A stretch of 64,000 nucleotides of DNA, taken from positions 2,976,001 to 3,040,000 of the forward strand of contig NZ_CP007445.1 of the NCBI RefSeq assembly GCF_000599985.1, in the 5' to 3' direction. The stretch's first letter is position 1. Each line of letters begins with the position of its first letter. Positions 18,515 to 28,932 of the stretch are shown piece by piece. Origin of the DNA: Gilliamella apicola (GTDB taxonomy: Bacteria > Pseudomonadota > Gammaproteobacteria > Enterobacterales > Orbaceae). Both the position numbers and the translations under genes were made by a program. The notes below the pieces were generated by a model. The model saw only the letters and a program-made list of their open reading frames with translations, had not been told where the DNA came from and did not search any database.

Positions 18515-19536
18515 TCTGATTTCCCTTTTTATAAAAATACTTAATTTATTAATAAGTAATTTTTGAGATTATATTAATTATAATTATAATCATACAGATA
18601 AAAATATTAAAAATCCATCGACCTAACTTTATCTTATTTCTATTAATAGTTATTGTGTCTTAGTTTTATTATCTTTTCATTTTAATTTATTGTGATATTA
18701 AGTTTGATTATTGGAACATAGATCGATAAAAGTCAATTTTACATTAAATAATAAAAATTATTTTCATCTTTTCTCCAGCTATTTAAAAAAATAGTTAAAC
18801 ATTTAATTTAAGTTAAGCTAACTTTAAAAAGAAAATTTAATGAACAACTGTATTAGATATACTCTGTTTTTAATATGTGAAAAACTTTCAAGTATATGGT
18901 TTTAATGAAATTTTCAATGTAACTACGAGAGATTTACTTTAATTGATGACCTTTGAATTAGGTTATTTAGTTAGATGAATAGATAGAATAATGTTTTAGA
19001 CATAAAAACCTGCTAAAAGCAGACTTTAGAATTTGATGATTGGTGTTTGGACACAGAATCAAAGAGACTACTTAAGACATTAAAGTTTTTTGGGTGGAGT
19101 TTTAGAGATGAAACACTGCATCCATAGTGAAACCAGTTGGTTTTAACTTATTAAAATCAATTATCCGCTGTAACGAATATTTTAGTTTTATCTGTTACGG
19201 TTATTAACGAATATCTCGTTCAGTAAGTGTTAACTTATAAAGTTTAGAATTATATTATTAAATAATGTGTATAAAACAATTCTAAGTCTATTTATTGGTA
19301 TTCGCCAATATTAACTTTTTTAAAAGATATCAACTCAAAAAGCCTAAATCTTTCAGTATATTTTAAATTAAAACAATATGTTTGTTTACTTTTGGTTAAT
19401 TGGTAATTCACTTATCCAACTATTTCTATAGTTAAAAAATAGCAAGCATATTTCATTAACTGGCATCAAATAGATTATTAGAATCATACATGGTTTAATA
19501 TAAAAAATTTTAAAACAATAAGAAATAGGAATATAT
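18515..19536. other. One-kilobase AT-rich intergenic region
   Basis: No gene was found on either strand. A small hairpin CTGCT/AGCAG with a T-tail on the minus strand (about 19005-19022) could be a terminator left from a lost gene. The right part must contain the promoter of the 170-aa gene. Minus-strand frames near 19030-19190 are short and interrupted. Confidence 0.4.
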
Positions 19537-20049
19537 ATGTTTATCCGTTATCAAGAATCATTAAAAAAACAGGCTGAATTTATAGAAAGTAAAAGAAAAG
19601 ATTATATGTATACAAAATTTACAACACAAGAGGAGCCAAAACGAGCTGCAGGAAGAATCAGAGGCTTGATAGTTGAGCAACATGTTACTGATTTTTTTAA
19701 AACAAATTACCCTGAAAATTATAAAGAGGCAGACAATTTTGAGCAGTGGGAGAAACCTTGCAATCATGATTTCAAGCTAGAGCTATCAGATAAAAAAGTA
19801 ATAACCATTGATGTTTCAGGTCCACAAGCTAATGGAAAATTTGGTTCTTATCCACTAAAACCTAAAGGATGTGATTTTCATATTATAGCAAGAATAATTG
19901 GCATGAAATCGTGGGATAACATTGACTACACACGTGGATTTCAAATTTTAGGAGTATGTGATGATATAGACTATAATCAAAATTTTAATATCAACAAACT
20001 AAAAGAGTTTGGTAAATGGATAGAATCATTAAATTTAAAAAAATTATAA
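19537..20049 (+). CDS. Hypothetical protein, 170 aa, beside the type III R-M system
   Basis: The start is ATG 19537, about 8 bases after a weak TAGGA site. The protein is charged and cytoplasmic (no signal or TM). The middle reads HDFKLELSDKKVITIDVSGP, with acidic residues placed roughly as in the PD-(D/E)xK nuclease fold (E50, D78 and D92 by my count). The usual lysine after the last acid is a serine here. That makes a degenerate nuclease fold a guess only. It converges on res across a strong terminator. Its placement against a restriction system suggests a defence-related or mobile cargo gene. Confidence 0.6.
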   Translation: MFIRYQESLKKQAEFIESKRKDYMYTKFTTQEEPKRAAGRIRGLIVEQHVTDFFKTNYPENYKEADNFEQWEKPCNHDFKLELSDKKVITIDVSGPQANGKFGSYPLKPKGCDFHIIARIIGMKSWDNIDYTRGFQILGVCDDIDYNQNFNINKLKEFGKWIESLNLKKL

Positions 20050-20176
20050 TATTATTAAAACAAATAGTTTTGAATTTATATGAAAATATTTTTTTGTGAT
20101 AAATAGATTTCAATTTGATTTTACATTTTTAAAGGTTATTGAATTGAATTAATTTGACCATTAATTTATACAAAGG

Positions 20177-20214
20177 ACTCTGACCGATACTTAGAAACGA
20201 GTATCTGTCAGAGT
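20177..20214. terminator. Bidirectional terminator
   Basis: ACTCTGAC-C-GATACT (20177-20191) pairs with AGTATC-T-GTCAGAGT (20200-20214), a 14-bp stem with one mismatch and an 8-nt loop. A-rich and T-rich flanks lie on both sides. It separates the convergent 170-aa gene and res. Confidence 0.7.
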
Positions 20215-20237
20215 TTAAATCAAGTTAATAGTAGAGG

Positions 20238-23200
20238 TTAGGTGTTAACAATTTCCATAAGTTTAGAATAATTAGTCACAACATCATATTTAACTTTCTC
20301 GCGAATGATTTCACTATTTATTTTCTCAAAGAATTTTTTTGCACACTCAATTTTATGTTCCTCTACACTACGTAACTCAAGCGAAGACATAGATCCTTTT
20401 GTTTCTGCAACAAAGTAGATATGTTTAACACTTCCTTCTTTAAAAGAAATAGCCCAATCGGGGTTATAATCACCAACAGGAGTGGGAATGAGAAAACCAC
20501 GAGGTAATTTTGCATAAACTACCACTTCTTTGCTTGTATCAAGCTCTGTTACAAAATCTTTTTCAATACCTTGTGAATCAACAATTACATAATCATAAAT
20601 ATGTTTATTAACACCACTAATGGTATTTTTCATATCTGCAATTTTTTGATCTGCCGTGAAAATATCCACATTGTATGAATCATTTATTGTATCATAAGAT
20701 AGTTTTTCAATAATCACTGAAGCCATTTGTTCTTTAATAAGACGAGATGCTTCAGCAATAAAATGCTCTGGATTTTGTTGAAATTGGTCAAATATATAAG
20801 ATTCAATACCCATTAATATTTTTGCTATCGTCTTACGTGTTAAAACACAGTTTTCAGCTAATTTACCAATTAAATCGTAACGAACCGTAGAATGGATATT
20901 AGAGTGATGGGTTTGAGTTTGTGTGGTTTTTATTCTGAATCCTTTGCCTAATTTCAATTGTTCATCAGAAATATTATCCATCTGAATGCCATTCTCAATA
21001 GTATATTGTAGAGGCGTTACCTTCAGATCCTTATTCAATATTCTCACACAGTTTTTTATTAATTCTAATGAGTCAAAATCAACTTTATAAACAGCTTTTC
21101 TATTGATTTTATGCCAAAGCATCTGAAATTCTTTTCTATCAAAATTACCATTCAGACGATTAGTCTTAGGTTTACGTCCGTCAGAAACATCGGGTAGTTG
21201 GTTATCACTATAGACACCATCAATCAATGTTAAAATTTGTTCTTGATAAGGTTCTAGTTGATCAGGTAGAGGAGCTAGCATTCCACTTGCTTTATTCTGA
21301 TGAAAAACCTTTGTTATTGTATCATCACATTCATTAACATAATTATTTTTAAGCAAATATTTATAAATTTGCTTCGCCATAAAAGGAGTTACTTCAATTG
21401 CCTTTCCATCTATAGTAATGATCTTATCTGTGAAATACGCTTCATCAGCTTTTCTTGGTCTTAATGATAATGACTCACTTATTTCTCTTTGTAAGTTAGA
21501 TACAAAATCTTTATAGCTTTCACTCACGATAACAGACAATACATTAATTTCATGCACGGTAGATGGATGATCTTGCCTATCACCATGCTGATTTACAGCT
21601 AGTCGTAAACCTCGACCTACTTCTTGCCTGCGCGAAATTGTGTTATCGCTATGCTTGAGCATACACATCACAAACACATTAGGATTATCCCATCCTTCAC
21701 GCAATGCTGAGTGGGAAAAAATAAACCTTGTTGGTTCTTCAAAAGAAAGTAGTTTCTCTTTGTCTTTCAAGATTAAATCGTAGGCATCAACATCATCAGA
21801 AATTCCTGCATTTTCCCCTCTAACCTTAAAACCTGGATTCTGTAACCGATTGGATTTTTTATCAATTGAAAAATAACCGTTATGAGTTCTTGAGCTCTCT
21901 ATGGATGAAAGATAAGCTTTGTAATCATCATTATCCGGTGATAATTCATTAATAAACTCATTAACGAGCAAAGAATACTCTTCCTCAAATACTCGAGCAT
22001 AAATACCTTTTTCATCGTCTTGCGAATAATCTCTGTACTTAGCTACTTCATCAATAAAGAAAAGAGAGAGAACTTTAATTCCTTGGCTAAATAACTGTTT
22101 TTCTTTTTCAAGATGTACTCGAATTGTTTCTTTGATTTGAAGTCGACGTATAGTATCTTCTGTAATATCGCCAGTTGCGTCTCCAGCAAAAAGAATATTC
22201 CCATTTTTGAATTCAACAGTATCATCTATTGCATTGACATCTGTCACCATGTAATCACGATATTGATCTAAACCATTACTTAAATCAAAAAGGTTGTCTC
22301 CCTTCGTAACCTTTTTGGTCAGACGTTTAATACGGTTCTTCTGCTTTACTTCAATCTCAATTCGGGCCAATGGCATTTTTTTAGATATTTCAATTCGTTC
22401 TAAGTACAAATAAGCGTTTGTTCCAGCCAAGCCTTTTACTGAAAGTCCTCGAACATCTATCTTTTTAACTAATTTATGATTGTATGCATCAAGTGCATCT
22501 AAACGGTGTACTTTATTATAAGTTGTTTTATGAGTAGCGGAGTACCTAAGTGTCATCAATGGATTAAACTTTGCTAGCGCATCTATCGTCTTCTTACCTT
22601 CCATCTTTTGAGGCTCATCCAATATTAAAATTGGACGATTGGCACTAATAACATCAATTGGTCTTCTTGATTGAAAATCATCCAACTCTTCATAGATTCG
22701 ACGATTATCTTTACCTGATGCATTAAAGGCTTGGATGTTTATGATCATAACATTAATACCACTGTCAGAAGAAAAGCTCTCTAACTGGTGCAATTGCTTT
22801 GAGTTGTAAATAAAAAAACGAACTTTTTTCCCATCATAGTGCTGAGCAAAATGCTCATTGGTAATTTGTAGGGATTTATATACACCTTCACGAATAGCAA
22901 TGCTCGGTACAACAATAATAAACTTACTCCATCCATAACATTTATTCAGCTCAAATATCGTTTTGATATAACAATATGTTTTACCTGTACCTGTTTCCAT
23001 CTCAACATCAAGATTGACTTTGCTGTTTGAATCACTAATCAGTGATTTTGAAATTGGTAAATTTTGTCTACATTGAACATTACAGATATTTTGTAACAGT
23101 TGCGCATCATTCAAAATGATACTTGAATTTCTAAAACCATCATCAGCTATTTTACTTGTTTGACGGTATCCTATATGGTCAGCTTTTTCAATTCCAGGAT

Positions 23201-23306
23201 CAATTTGGTAAATTTCGTGTGATAAATTTGGTTGACCGATGAAACAGTCAACAACAGATTTGACGGCAACCGTTTGATAAGGTTGAACTTTAAAATTCAA
23301 CTTCAT
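20238..23306 (-). CDS. res: Type III restriction enzyme, Res subunit
   Basis: Res is the ATP-dependent endonuclease/translocase of a type III system. It acts only in complex with Mod and cuts about 25-27 bp from paired unmethylated sites. The 1022-aa protein has Walker A METGTGKT (residues 103-110), a DEAD-like box LILDEPQKM near 230, a motif VI-like [10 protein letters not shown] near 600, and a C-terminal nuclease site PDW...YFVAETKGS, matching the D-x(n)-ExK restriction fold. It starts 10 bp after the mod stop with GAGGAAA upstream, so mod-res forms an operon. The frame is intact. Confidence 0.95.
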   Translation of the reverse strand: MKLNFKVQPYQTVAVKSVVDCFIGQPNLSHEIYQIDPGIEKADHIGYRQTSKIADDGFRNSSIILNDAQLLQNICNVQCRQNLPISKSLISDSNSKVNLDVEMETGTGKTYCYIKTIFELNKCYGWSKFIIVVPSIAIREGVYKSLQITNEHFAQHYDGKKVRFFIYNSKQLHQLESFSSDSGINVMIINIQAFNASGKDNRRIYEELDDFQSRRPIDVISANRPILILDEPQKMEGKKTIDALAKFNPLMTLRYSATHKTTYNKVHRLDALDAYNHKLVKKIDVRGLSVKGLAGTNAYLYLERIEISKKMPLARIEIEVKQKNRIKRLTKKVTKGDNLFDLSNGLDQYRDYMVTDVNAIDDTVEFKNGNILFAGDATGDITEDTIRRLQIKETIRVHLEKEKQLFSQGIKVLSLFFIDEVAKYRDYSQDDEKGIYARVFEEEYSLLVNEFINELSPDNDDYKAYLSSIESSRTHNGYFSIDKKSNRLQNPGFKVRGENAGISDDVDAYDLILKDKEKLLSFEEPTRFIFSHSALREGWDNPNVFVMCMLKHSDNTISRRQEVGRGLRLAVNQHGDRQDHPSTVHEINVLSVIVSESYKDFVSNLQREISESLSLRPRKADEAYFTDKIITIDGKAIEVTPFMAKQIYKYLLKNNYVNECDDTITKVFHQNKASGMLAPLPDQLEPYQEQILTLIDGVYSDNQLPDVSDGRKPKTNRLNGNFDRKEFQMLWHKINRKAVYKVDFDSLELIKNCVRILNKDLKVTPLQYTIENGIQMDNISDEQLKLGKGFRIKTTQTQTHHSNIHSTVRYDLIGKLAENCVLTRKTIAKILMGIESYIFDQFQQNPEHFIAEASRLIKEQMASVIIEKLSYDTINDSYNVDIFTADQKIADMKNTISGVNKHIYDYVIVDSQGIEKDFVTELDTSKEVVVYAKLPRGFLIPTPVGDYNPDWAISFKEGSVKHIYFVAETKGSMSSLELRSVEEHKIECAKKFFEKINSEIIREKVKYDVVTNYSKLMEIVNT

Positions 23307-23316
23307 AAGTTTCCTC

Positions 23317-25251
23317 TTATATTACTTTAACTTCAGTATTTGGTGATATTTGTTTAAAAATTTGTTCGGCATTAATTTTTACCACATCAGAATCAAAACC
23401 ATCATTACGGAAAACCACCCGCAATGGTTTTTTATTCGCCAATTCTTTTATTAAATTTTCGTCAACACCCAAATTAAAACATGCTGCTAGAGCATTATCA
23501 TCAACAAAGAAAACTAATTTATTTTGAATTATCTCTTTTTTTACTGGTAAAGAAAGATCGATGCCCCAATCCAACAATATCTGGAAAAGTAAATCCTCGT
23601 CAGTACGATCAGCTTTAATATTTTCAATTTGTTTAAACAAATCATCTTGTTTCAATTGTTCAGGAGAATAATATACATCCGCCATATTGGAAGAGTCTAA
23701 CTTTAAAACACGAAAACCGATATCTTTATGCCATTGTTCATTAAAATTATCTTTTAATACTTTTGTTCCAGCTCGTCGTATACGTTCTTTGGATATTTCA
23801 GCGATATTTTGATAACCAGCCTTAAAAGCCTCACTTTTCTGGTCACATTTTTCAGGAAACTGAACCATTATAAATCTCCGGTTACCACCATCTTCTGCGT
23901 TAAGTTGCATAACAGCATGAGCAGTTGTTGATGAACCTGCAAAAAAATCCATAATTAGATCATCATTTTTTGTTGTTAATTTTAATAAATCAATTAATAA
24001 ATATAAGGATTTGGGGAAGTCAAAAGTTTTTGTCTGCATCAAATTATCTAAAATTTTAGTTCCATAATTAATAGCATTATATTTTTTATCTATCCAATGA
24101 GATTTAATTACCTGCTTTTCTCTATACTTTTGAAATATAGAAATCTTATCGTCCTTATTTATTGCAACTAATTCACCTTTCTTAATTAGATTTATACAAG
24201 TGTCTTTAGAAGTATTCCAAGTTCTTTCCTGCCCAGTTGACGTTACAGGATAAATAGCCTTATACCCAACTTTTTCTTGAACTGTTATTTCTTGTAAATC
24301 AGGACTAACAAAAATAGGATACCAAAACTGAGGTTTATTAATCCTTAAACTAGTATCTTTTCCGGCTCTTCCATGATTTTTTGATATAAATGATTGCAAT
24401 TTATAATTACTGTTACTATCTGAAAATTTGAAGGTTTTAGCTACTTCCTCGTTTAAGACTACGTTATTAAAATTTGCCAATGATTTATTTTTGGCATAAA
24501 TTAAAGCAAATTCATTACTAGTACCAATAAATTTTTCTTGATTTCGTCCTTCTGGTTTATGCACGACGCTAATAATACTTATTCTATTTTCGCTACCAAA
24601 GATTTCATCACAAATTTTAATTAAATTTTCAATTTCACTGTCATCCATGGCTAAAATGGCAAATCCATCATCTGTAAGTAAATTACGAGCTAGTTTTAGG
24701 CGACTATACATCATACTCAACCAATCAGAATGAAATCGTCCATTACTATTACGATTAACAACTAAAGAATTACCGTTTTCATCTATTTGATTAGTACGTT
24801 CAAGATATTTATCAATTTTTTCTGAAAAATCATTTTTATATATCATCGCTGTCCCTGTATTATATGGCGGATCTATATAAATCATTTTCACTTTAGCTAA
24901 ATATGTTTCTTGAAGTAACTTTAAAACATCAAGATTATCGCCTTCAATAAATAAATTTTTTGTATCATCGAAGTTGACACTTTCTTTGCTACATGGGCGT
25001 AGTGTTTTAGTTATTGGCATATTTGCAGTTAATAGCGCTTCACGTTTTCCTGGCCAATCCAATTGATAACGTTCTTGAGGTCCTTCCACAATAAAGTGAG
25101 ATAACTCTTGCTTAAGCCGATCAAAATCTACTGATAACTTTATTTCACCATCCTTTCCTTTTGCTTCAGTCACACAGCTAGGAAACAATACCTTCATTTT
25201 TTCTATATTTTTCTGTATTATATCAAAGCTGTGCATTTTAAGTTTATTCAT
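23317..25251 (-). CDS. mod: Type III DNA methyltransferase, Mod subunit
   Basis: Mod is an N6-adenine methyltransferase that recognises a short asymmetric site and guides Res. At 644 aa it has the beta-class order: catalytic motif [12 protein letters not shown] at residues 125-133, then a long variable target-recognition region, then the AdoMet motif [19 protein letters not shown] near 436. [12 protein letters not shown] follows. No simple-sequence repeat tract that would make it phase-variable was noticed. The frame is intact, starting at ATG 25251 after AAGGTAAC. The recognition sequence cannot be read from the sequence. Confidence 0.95.
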   Translation of the reverse strand: MNKLKMHSFDIIQKNIEKMKVLFPSCVTEAKGKDGEIKLSVDFDRLKQELSHFIVEGPQERYQLDWPGKREALLTANMPITKTLRPCSKESVNFDDTKNLFIEGDNLDVLKLLQETYLAKVKMIYIDPPYNTGTAMIYKNDFSEKIDKYLERTNQIDENGNSLVVNRNSNGRFHSDWLSMMYSRLKLARNLLTDDGFAILAMDDSEIENLIKICDEIFGSENRISIISVVHKPEGRNQEKFIGTSNEFALIYAKNKSLANFNNVVLNEEVAKTFKFSDSNSNYKLQSFISKNHGRAGKDTSLRINKPQFWYPIFVSPDLQEITVQEKVGYKAIYPVTSTGQERTWNTSKDTCINLIKKGELVAINKDDKISIFQKYREKQVIKSHWIDKKYNAINYGTKILDNLMQTKTFDFPKSLYLLIDLLKLTTKNDDLIMDFFAGSSTTAHAVMQLNAEDGGNRRFIMVQFPEKCDQKSEAFKAGYQNIAEISKERIRRAGTKVLKDNFNEQWHKDIGFRVLKLDSSNMADVYYSPEQLKQDDLFKQIENIKADRTDEDLLFQILLDWGIDLSLPVKKEIIQNKLVFFVDDNALAACFNLGVDENLIKELANKKPLRVVFRNDGFDSDVVKINAEQIFKQISPNTEVKVI

Positions 25252-25483
25252 ATAGTTACCTTTTTAACTGCTTTTTATATTCTATAAAAATGAATACTAA
25301 AATTTGATTCAAGTATTAAGCATACTTAATGTATAAAGATTGAAAATTGATCGAGTTGAAACACTCTTTACCTGATTAGCTTTTTAATCTCTATTCTGTT
25401 TATTATCATATAGGATTCAAATCCTACCATTACCACCTTTATCACATAAACATTACTTATTACCTAACATTTCTAATTAGTCT
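25252..25483. other. Intergenic region upstream of mod
   Basis: This AT-rich region should contain the mod-res promoter (minus strand). Around 25411-25437 there is GGATTCAAATCCTACCATTA followed by CCACC, which resembles the T-arm and 3' end of a tRNA. No full tRNA can be folded there. Confidence 0.35.
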
Positions 25484-25688
25484 TAGTAACGCAAATTTAA
25501 TACTCTTTTTTTCGACTTATTCTTATTGATTTTACCATTGATTGATATATACACCAAAATGTGCTGAACTTGATGAATATAAGTGGCTCTAACATTATTA
25601 CGCTCTTGATTACTCATCAGCCATTCCACTACATTTCGTGACCAATAGTTCGATTTTAATAATGTACTGCATGGTATGATTTTCTACG
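25484..25688 (-). pseudogene. Tyrosine integrase, C-terminal remnant
   Basis: A minus-strand frame reads CSTLLKSNYWSRNVVEWLM, then SNQERNNVRATYIHQVQHIL, and ends at a TAA (25484-25486). The pattern STLL-x-SN-x-W...(A)H-x-(D/E)-x-N-x-VR-x-(A)Y matches the end of P4-type phage/island integrases, around the catalytic His and Tyr. The catalytic Tyr is visible in RATY. Upstream frames are closed, so only about 65 codons survive. It marks an old integration point next to the restriction system. Confidence 0.55.
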
Positions 25689-25772
25689 TGTGTTATATGC
25701 TAAAAATGGGGGTATTTACAATGGAGTTATTTATAATAGAATTAACAATAAATTTAATTTGGGAGAAAAAAG

Positions 25773-26573
25773 ATGGCAATTATAGATACTAATTTACTTT
25801 TTTTAAAAGAATTAGAATCAGAAGATTTAGATAACTTATATACTATCTTAGTATATGGTAATAAAGATGACAGATATAATAATAATAAAAATTTAATGGA
25901 AGGATTATCGGACAATACAAAAGTAAAATTATATTATCCAGATCATAAAAAATATTACGATTTAATGGCTTCAGAATTATGTGAATTTGGCGGTAATTCA
26001 ATTTGTAACTGGTTTAGGGGAAGAGGTGTACCATATAGAGAAGTGTTAAGTGATGTAAGCTCTAAATTTGGGGTTAAAGACCAAGATAATTTAACTACAG
26101 AGGAATTAGAAAATGCGTTAATACTAGAAACAGTAAAAAAAACAATAGATAAAATGAGTGAAAGTGAAAGATTTGAAATGGCAAAAAGTTTAAATCTAAA
26201 TATAAACATAAATATAAATACATGCACTGCAGAAGCTCTATATGCAGCATTTATGGTTGCATTTAAGTTGGGAGGGTTTAAATCTTATCAACTTACAGTG
26301 ATAATAGCTAATATTATAGTTAAAGCTATAACTGGCGCAGGTCTATCTCTTGCTGGAAATGCTATGTTGACAAAATTTATGAGTATAATAACAGGACCTA
26401 TTGGTTGGATAGTAACAGGAATTTGGACTGCTGTTGATATTGCTGGACCTGCATATAGAATAACTATACCTGCTGTATTTGAAATAATTTTATTAAGAAA
26501 TAAACATTTAGCCACGATAAAGGCTGATGGCAAAGATCAAAATGATTGGATTAACTCAATCCATAATGATTAA
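25773..26573 (+). CDS. YaaW-like protein (UPF0174/DUF3944-type)
   Basis: The 266-aa protein resembles E. coli YaaW. It has an acidic N-terminal DUF3944-like helix (FLKELESEDLDNLYTIL), then ELCEFGGNSICNWFRGRGVPYREVL, parallel to ELQHFGGDSIANKLRGHGKLYRAIL in YaaW. A hydrophobic Gly-rich C-terminal part follows (AGLSLAGNAMLTKFMSIITG and IVTGIWTAVDIAGPAYRITIPAV). The Gly-rich stretch could associate with membranes. The family function is not established to my knowledge. The start has GGGAGAAAA upstream. It lies between an integrase remnant and dead IS elements, suggesting acquired cargo. Confidence 0.75.
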   Translation: MAIIDTNLLFLKELESEDLDNLYTILVYGNKDDRYNNNKNLMEGLSDNTKVKLYYPDHKKYYDLMASELCEFGGNSICNWFRGRGVPYREVLSDVSSKFGVKDQDNLTTEELENALILETVKKTIDKMSESERFEMAKSLNLNINININTCTAEALYAAFMVAFKLGGFKSYQLTVIIANIIVKAITGAGLSLAGNAMLTKFMSIITGPIGWIVTGIWTAVDIAGPAYRITIPAVFEIILLRNKHLATIKADGKDQNDWINSIHND

Positions 26574-26613
26574 GTCAGGCATGACGCTATCCTATATTTT
26601 GTGTATTTGCCGG

Positions 26614-26837
26614 TTAAAGATGACGGTTAATTCTGTCATCAAATTCTATAATAAACCAATTCATTACACTTTTCCTGCTTTGATGGCATAATCTATTTTT
26701 CTGATACTTGTTTTATCTCTAAATAGGACCACTTTCTGCTGAATCATCCATCGGAAAACTTGCGTTTCTTGATAGCATGGCGAATGACGCTGTCTAGGGA
26801 TTCTATTGCATTGGCGTAATTCTCGCCAAAATATTAG
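26614..26837 (-). pseudogene. IS256-family transposase, 3' remnant
   Basis: The minus strand reads FGENYANAIESLDSVIRHAI then KKRKFSD. After a stop and shifts come DYAIKAG and MNWFIIEFDDRINRHL. IS256-type transposases end with NAIESLN...IRHAIKKRKVFP, later WTMPIR(D)W and M(N)RFIIEFGDRL, so the match is clear. The 5' part and the terminal inverted repeats are gone. It is a dead insertion-sequence relic. Confidence 0.7.
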
Positions 26838-26853
26838 ACAGTGTCCACATCTA

Positions 26854-27420
26854 TTATTTTATTGTTTTGGTAAAATTGTTGTTCATATTGTTCTGGCGAT
26901 ATCCAACTATTGGCTGAATGATGACAAATACGATTGTAATAAATTCCAATATATTCAAATAGTGCTTTATTAGCGTATTCCCTCTTTTATAGTAACAACT
27001 ATAAATAATATGGGCTTTAGGTATGCGAAAAAAACTTTCAACGACCGCATTATCAAAGCAGTTTTCTCTTCGTCTCATGCTTTGCCCTAGTCCATATTTT
27101 AACAATAACTGCTTGAAATCAGCGCAGCAATATTGGCTATCTTGGTCACTATAAATGATCACATCTTTAGGAAAGTGCCGTCGAAACAAAGTTTGCTTTA
27201 ATGTATTACACACTAAAATGACGGCCTATGCCACTAGGGGATTACCTAGCAATCACTTTTTGTCCATATAAATCAATAATCACCGACAAATATAACCAAC
27301 CTTTACCCGTTTTTAATATAAGTGATACCGACTACCCATATCGTATTCGGCTTATCAGGGTTAAATTGCTTATCTAACGTGTAGGGCGCAATATATTGCG
27401 ATGAGCCTTGTCTGTTTTAT
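26854..27420 (-). pseudogene. IS3-family transposase (OrfB) remnant
   Basis: The DDE integrase core of IS3 OrfB is recognisable. APYTLDKQFNPDKPNTIW and VVGITYIK lie at about 27300-27400, GWLYLSVIIDLYGQKVIA after a shift, and then IIYSDQDSQYCCADFKQLLL, GLGQSMRRRENCFDNAVVES and FF at 26990-27170. At least three frameshifts or stops break it, and the last catalytic region is also changed. It is a dead IS element directly abutting the IS256 relic. Confidence 0.8.
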
Positions 27421-27465
27421 AATCGATTTTTTCAGCAGGTAAGCGAATAGAAACGGAAAATCATC

Positions 27466-27847
27466 ATGAACAAAACACTAAAATCTAAATGTAAAAAACT
27501 AAGATGTGATGAATTCATTGCAAAGACACCAATTGCAAGACAATATCGTCTATGCAAAATACATTTTAATGAAAAATTCAACAAAAAAACAAAAACTCAA
27601 AAATTCTATTAGAAAGTAGTGTAAAATTTGTGATAAAACAATAGTAAATGAACGGAATAAAGCATTCTGTAATTATAATTGTTGGCAACTAAGTTTTTGG
27701 TATACGGAAAAAATAACTAGAGAAACCCTGAATAATTTCTTTGCGGAAATTAACCTTTTTTCAAGCAAAAGAAAAATTAAATATCCGAATACCGAACTAT
27801 TATTAAATCTAAAAAGAATATTATTAATATCAAGATTTAATTTTTGA
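27466..27847 (+). pseudogene. Frameshifted Cys-rich ORF of unknown function
   Basis: An ATG at 27466 opens 48 codons (MNKTLKSKCKKLRCDEFIAK ... KTQKFY, stop 27610-27612). The next frame then continues with CKICDKTIVNERNKAFCNYN and CWQLSFWYTEK to a TGA at 27845-27847. The two CxxC/CxnC pairs look like a zinc-binding site split by a frameshift near 27605-27620. Alternatively the first 48-codon ORF is a complete small gene. No family was recognised. Confidence 0.4.
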
Positions 27848-27896
27848 TCTCGAAAGATCCATACAACATAAGCGTCTAAAAAATGATGTGCTTGTA

Positions 27897-27975
27897 TGTT
27901 GTTTTTATATATAAGTTAGATAAACTAAAACTGTTTCCGCTACTATGTAGCAAAACAGCCTAGGGAGTGATTTTT
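27897..27975 (+). repeat. Conserved inverted-repeat element, left copy
   Basis: About 70 bp from TATATAAGTTAGATAAAC through CTGTTTCCGCTAC, GTAGCAAAACAG and GGGAGTGATTTTT. It recurs on the opposite strand at 49258-49338 with one substitution and one T indel. Its core folds as CTGTTT..GCTAC/GTAGC..AAACAG around ATA. Two copies in inverted orientation bracket the secretion gene block. Confidence 0.8.
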
Positions 27976-28018
27976 TTCTAATGTTTTGCTTATCAAATTT
28001 TCTAATGAACACGAATAA

Positions 28019-28315
28019 TTATACATACAACAAACCGTCTTCACCATTCCAAAACATAAATGATGCATAGGCTCTATAGTCGCCTCGTGTAACATGAATG
28101 TGCATTTCTTCGAGGTCATGATATAAACCTAATATATCGTCTAAGGAACTCACAGAATTAAATAGCTCACCATCATAAACTGAGAGCGTAAAACCTTGTT
28201 CACCCAGTTCATGGTATAACGATGTAAGAATTTTAGTTTGATTTTCATCTGTGAGTTTCAGTTCTTGTTTACGGTCTTCTATTGTTTTTTCGTTTTGTTG
28301 AGTAACGGTATTCAT
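28019..28315 (-). CDS. Hypothetical protein, 98 aa
   Basis: This is a compact acidic soluble protein starting at ATG 28315 after AAAGGATAAG, an excellent ribosome site. The N-terminal third is a charged helix (EKTIEDRKQELKLTDENQTK). The C-terminal part (ILGLYHDLEEMHIHVTRGDY then RAYASFMFWNGEDGLLYV) looks like a small alpha/beta domain. It has no TM or Cys. It lies between the left repeat element and a divergent promoter region shared with the small plus-strand ORFs. The function is unknown. Confidence 0.65.
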   Translation of the reverse strand: MNTVTQQNEKTIEDRKQELKLTDENQTKILTSLYHELGEQGFTLSVYDGELFNSVSSLDDILGLYHDLEEMHIHVTRGDYRAYASFMFWNGEDGLLYV

Positions 28316-28575
28316 TGTCTTATCCTTTCATTTATTCAAAATCGCACAGAACAGCTATTTTGTTATTGGCTCAATTTTGGCGTTTAATTATTTTTAATTA
28401 GTCACTTGACTTCTCAATTGATAGGTGTATGACACCACATATACCGCACAGTTCAAGAATATTTGTAAGTTGGTGCGAAATAAATTTAAATAATTGCTTA
28501 ATTTTTGAGCAAACAACAAATTTGGCGGCATCGAACTGGTGCGATTAAAAATCAAACAAACAAGAAGAGAGAGAA
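28316..28575. promoter_or_regulatory. Divergent promoter region
   Basis: This 260-bp spacer separates the minus-strand 98-aa gene from the plus-strand small-ORF cluster. It includes a palindrome GGTGT-ATG-ACACC-type site (28424-28436), a candidate operator. Exact promoter boxes are uncertain. Confidence 0.4.
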
Positions 28576-28731
28576 ATGTTTAGGAAATATGATATCGGTG
28601 AAGATATTTTTTTTATGAATGAGGATTCACAATTTATCTATGGCAGGGGCTTTGATCGCATTGACTGTAATGGTATAAAAAAAGTAACCAGTACTGCTAT
28701 AACTATTTTTCAGGAGGATAAAAAAGTATGA
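28576..28731 (+). CDS. Small SH3-like protein 1 (51 aa)
   Basis: The ATG at 28576 is preceded by AGAGAGA. The 51-aa product contains YDIGEDIFFMNEDS then GRGFDRI. This pattern, (F/Y)-x-(I/V)-G-(D/E)-x-(I/V)-x-(F/Y) with a later GR-I strand, is also seen in the next two ORFs and resembles a small beta-barrel (SH3/KOW-like) domain. Its TGA overlaps the next ATG (ATGA), so the two are translationally coupled. Confidence 0.55.
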   Translation: MFRKYDIGEDIFFMNEDSQFIYGRGFDRIDCNGIKKVTSTAITIFQEDKKV

Positions 28732-28913
28732 GTAATTTTAATATTGGTGACGACGTGATTTTCAGAAATGATTTTTCACTGCCATGTAGTGGTAGAATCC
28801 TTGAATGTATTCGTAACAAAAACGAGAACATAGTGGCTTATACAATCATGACAACTAATTCTGAACTGTCTATTATTAAGGAAAATGTGATCAGAAAAGC
28901 TCTAAATAAGTAG
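28728..28913 (+). CDS. Small SH3-like protein 2 (61 aa)
   Basis: Translation is coupled to the preceding ORF by an ATGA overlap and backed by its own AGGAGG site (28712-28716). The protein begins MSNFNIGDDVIFRNDF and continues CSGRILECI, sharing the IG-D/E-D-V/I-x-F start and the GRI strand with its neighbours. It is probably a small beta-rich domain of unknown role. It forms a tandem family with the flanking ORFs. Confidence 0.6.
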   Translation: MSNFNIGDDVIFRNDFSLPCSGRILECIRNKNENIVAYTIMTTNSELSIIKENVIRKALNK

Positions 28914-28932
28914 AGTAATGGGAATTAAATAA

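Noticed and set aside
23317..25251. Phase-variable repeat tract in mod
   Set aside because: I looked for tandem 4-5 bp repeats as in Haemophilus mod genes and saw none.
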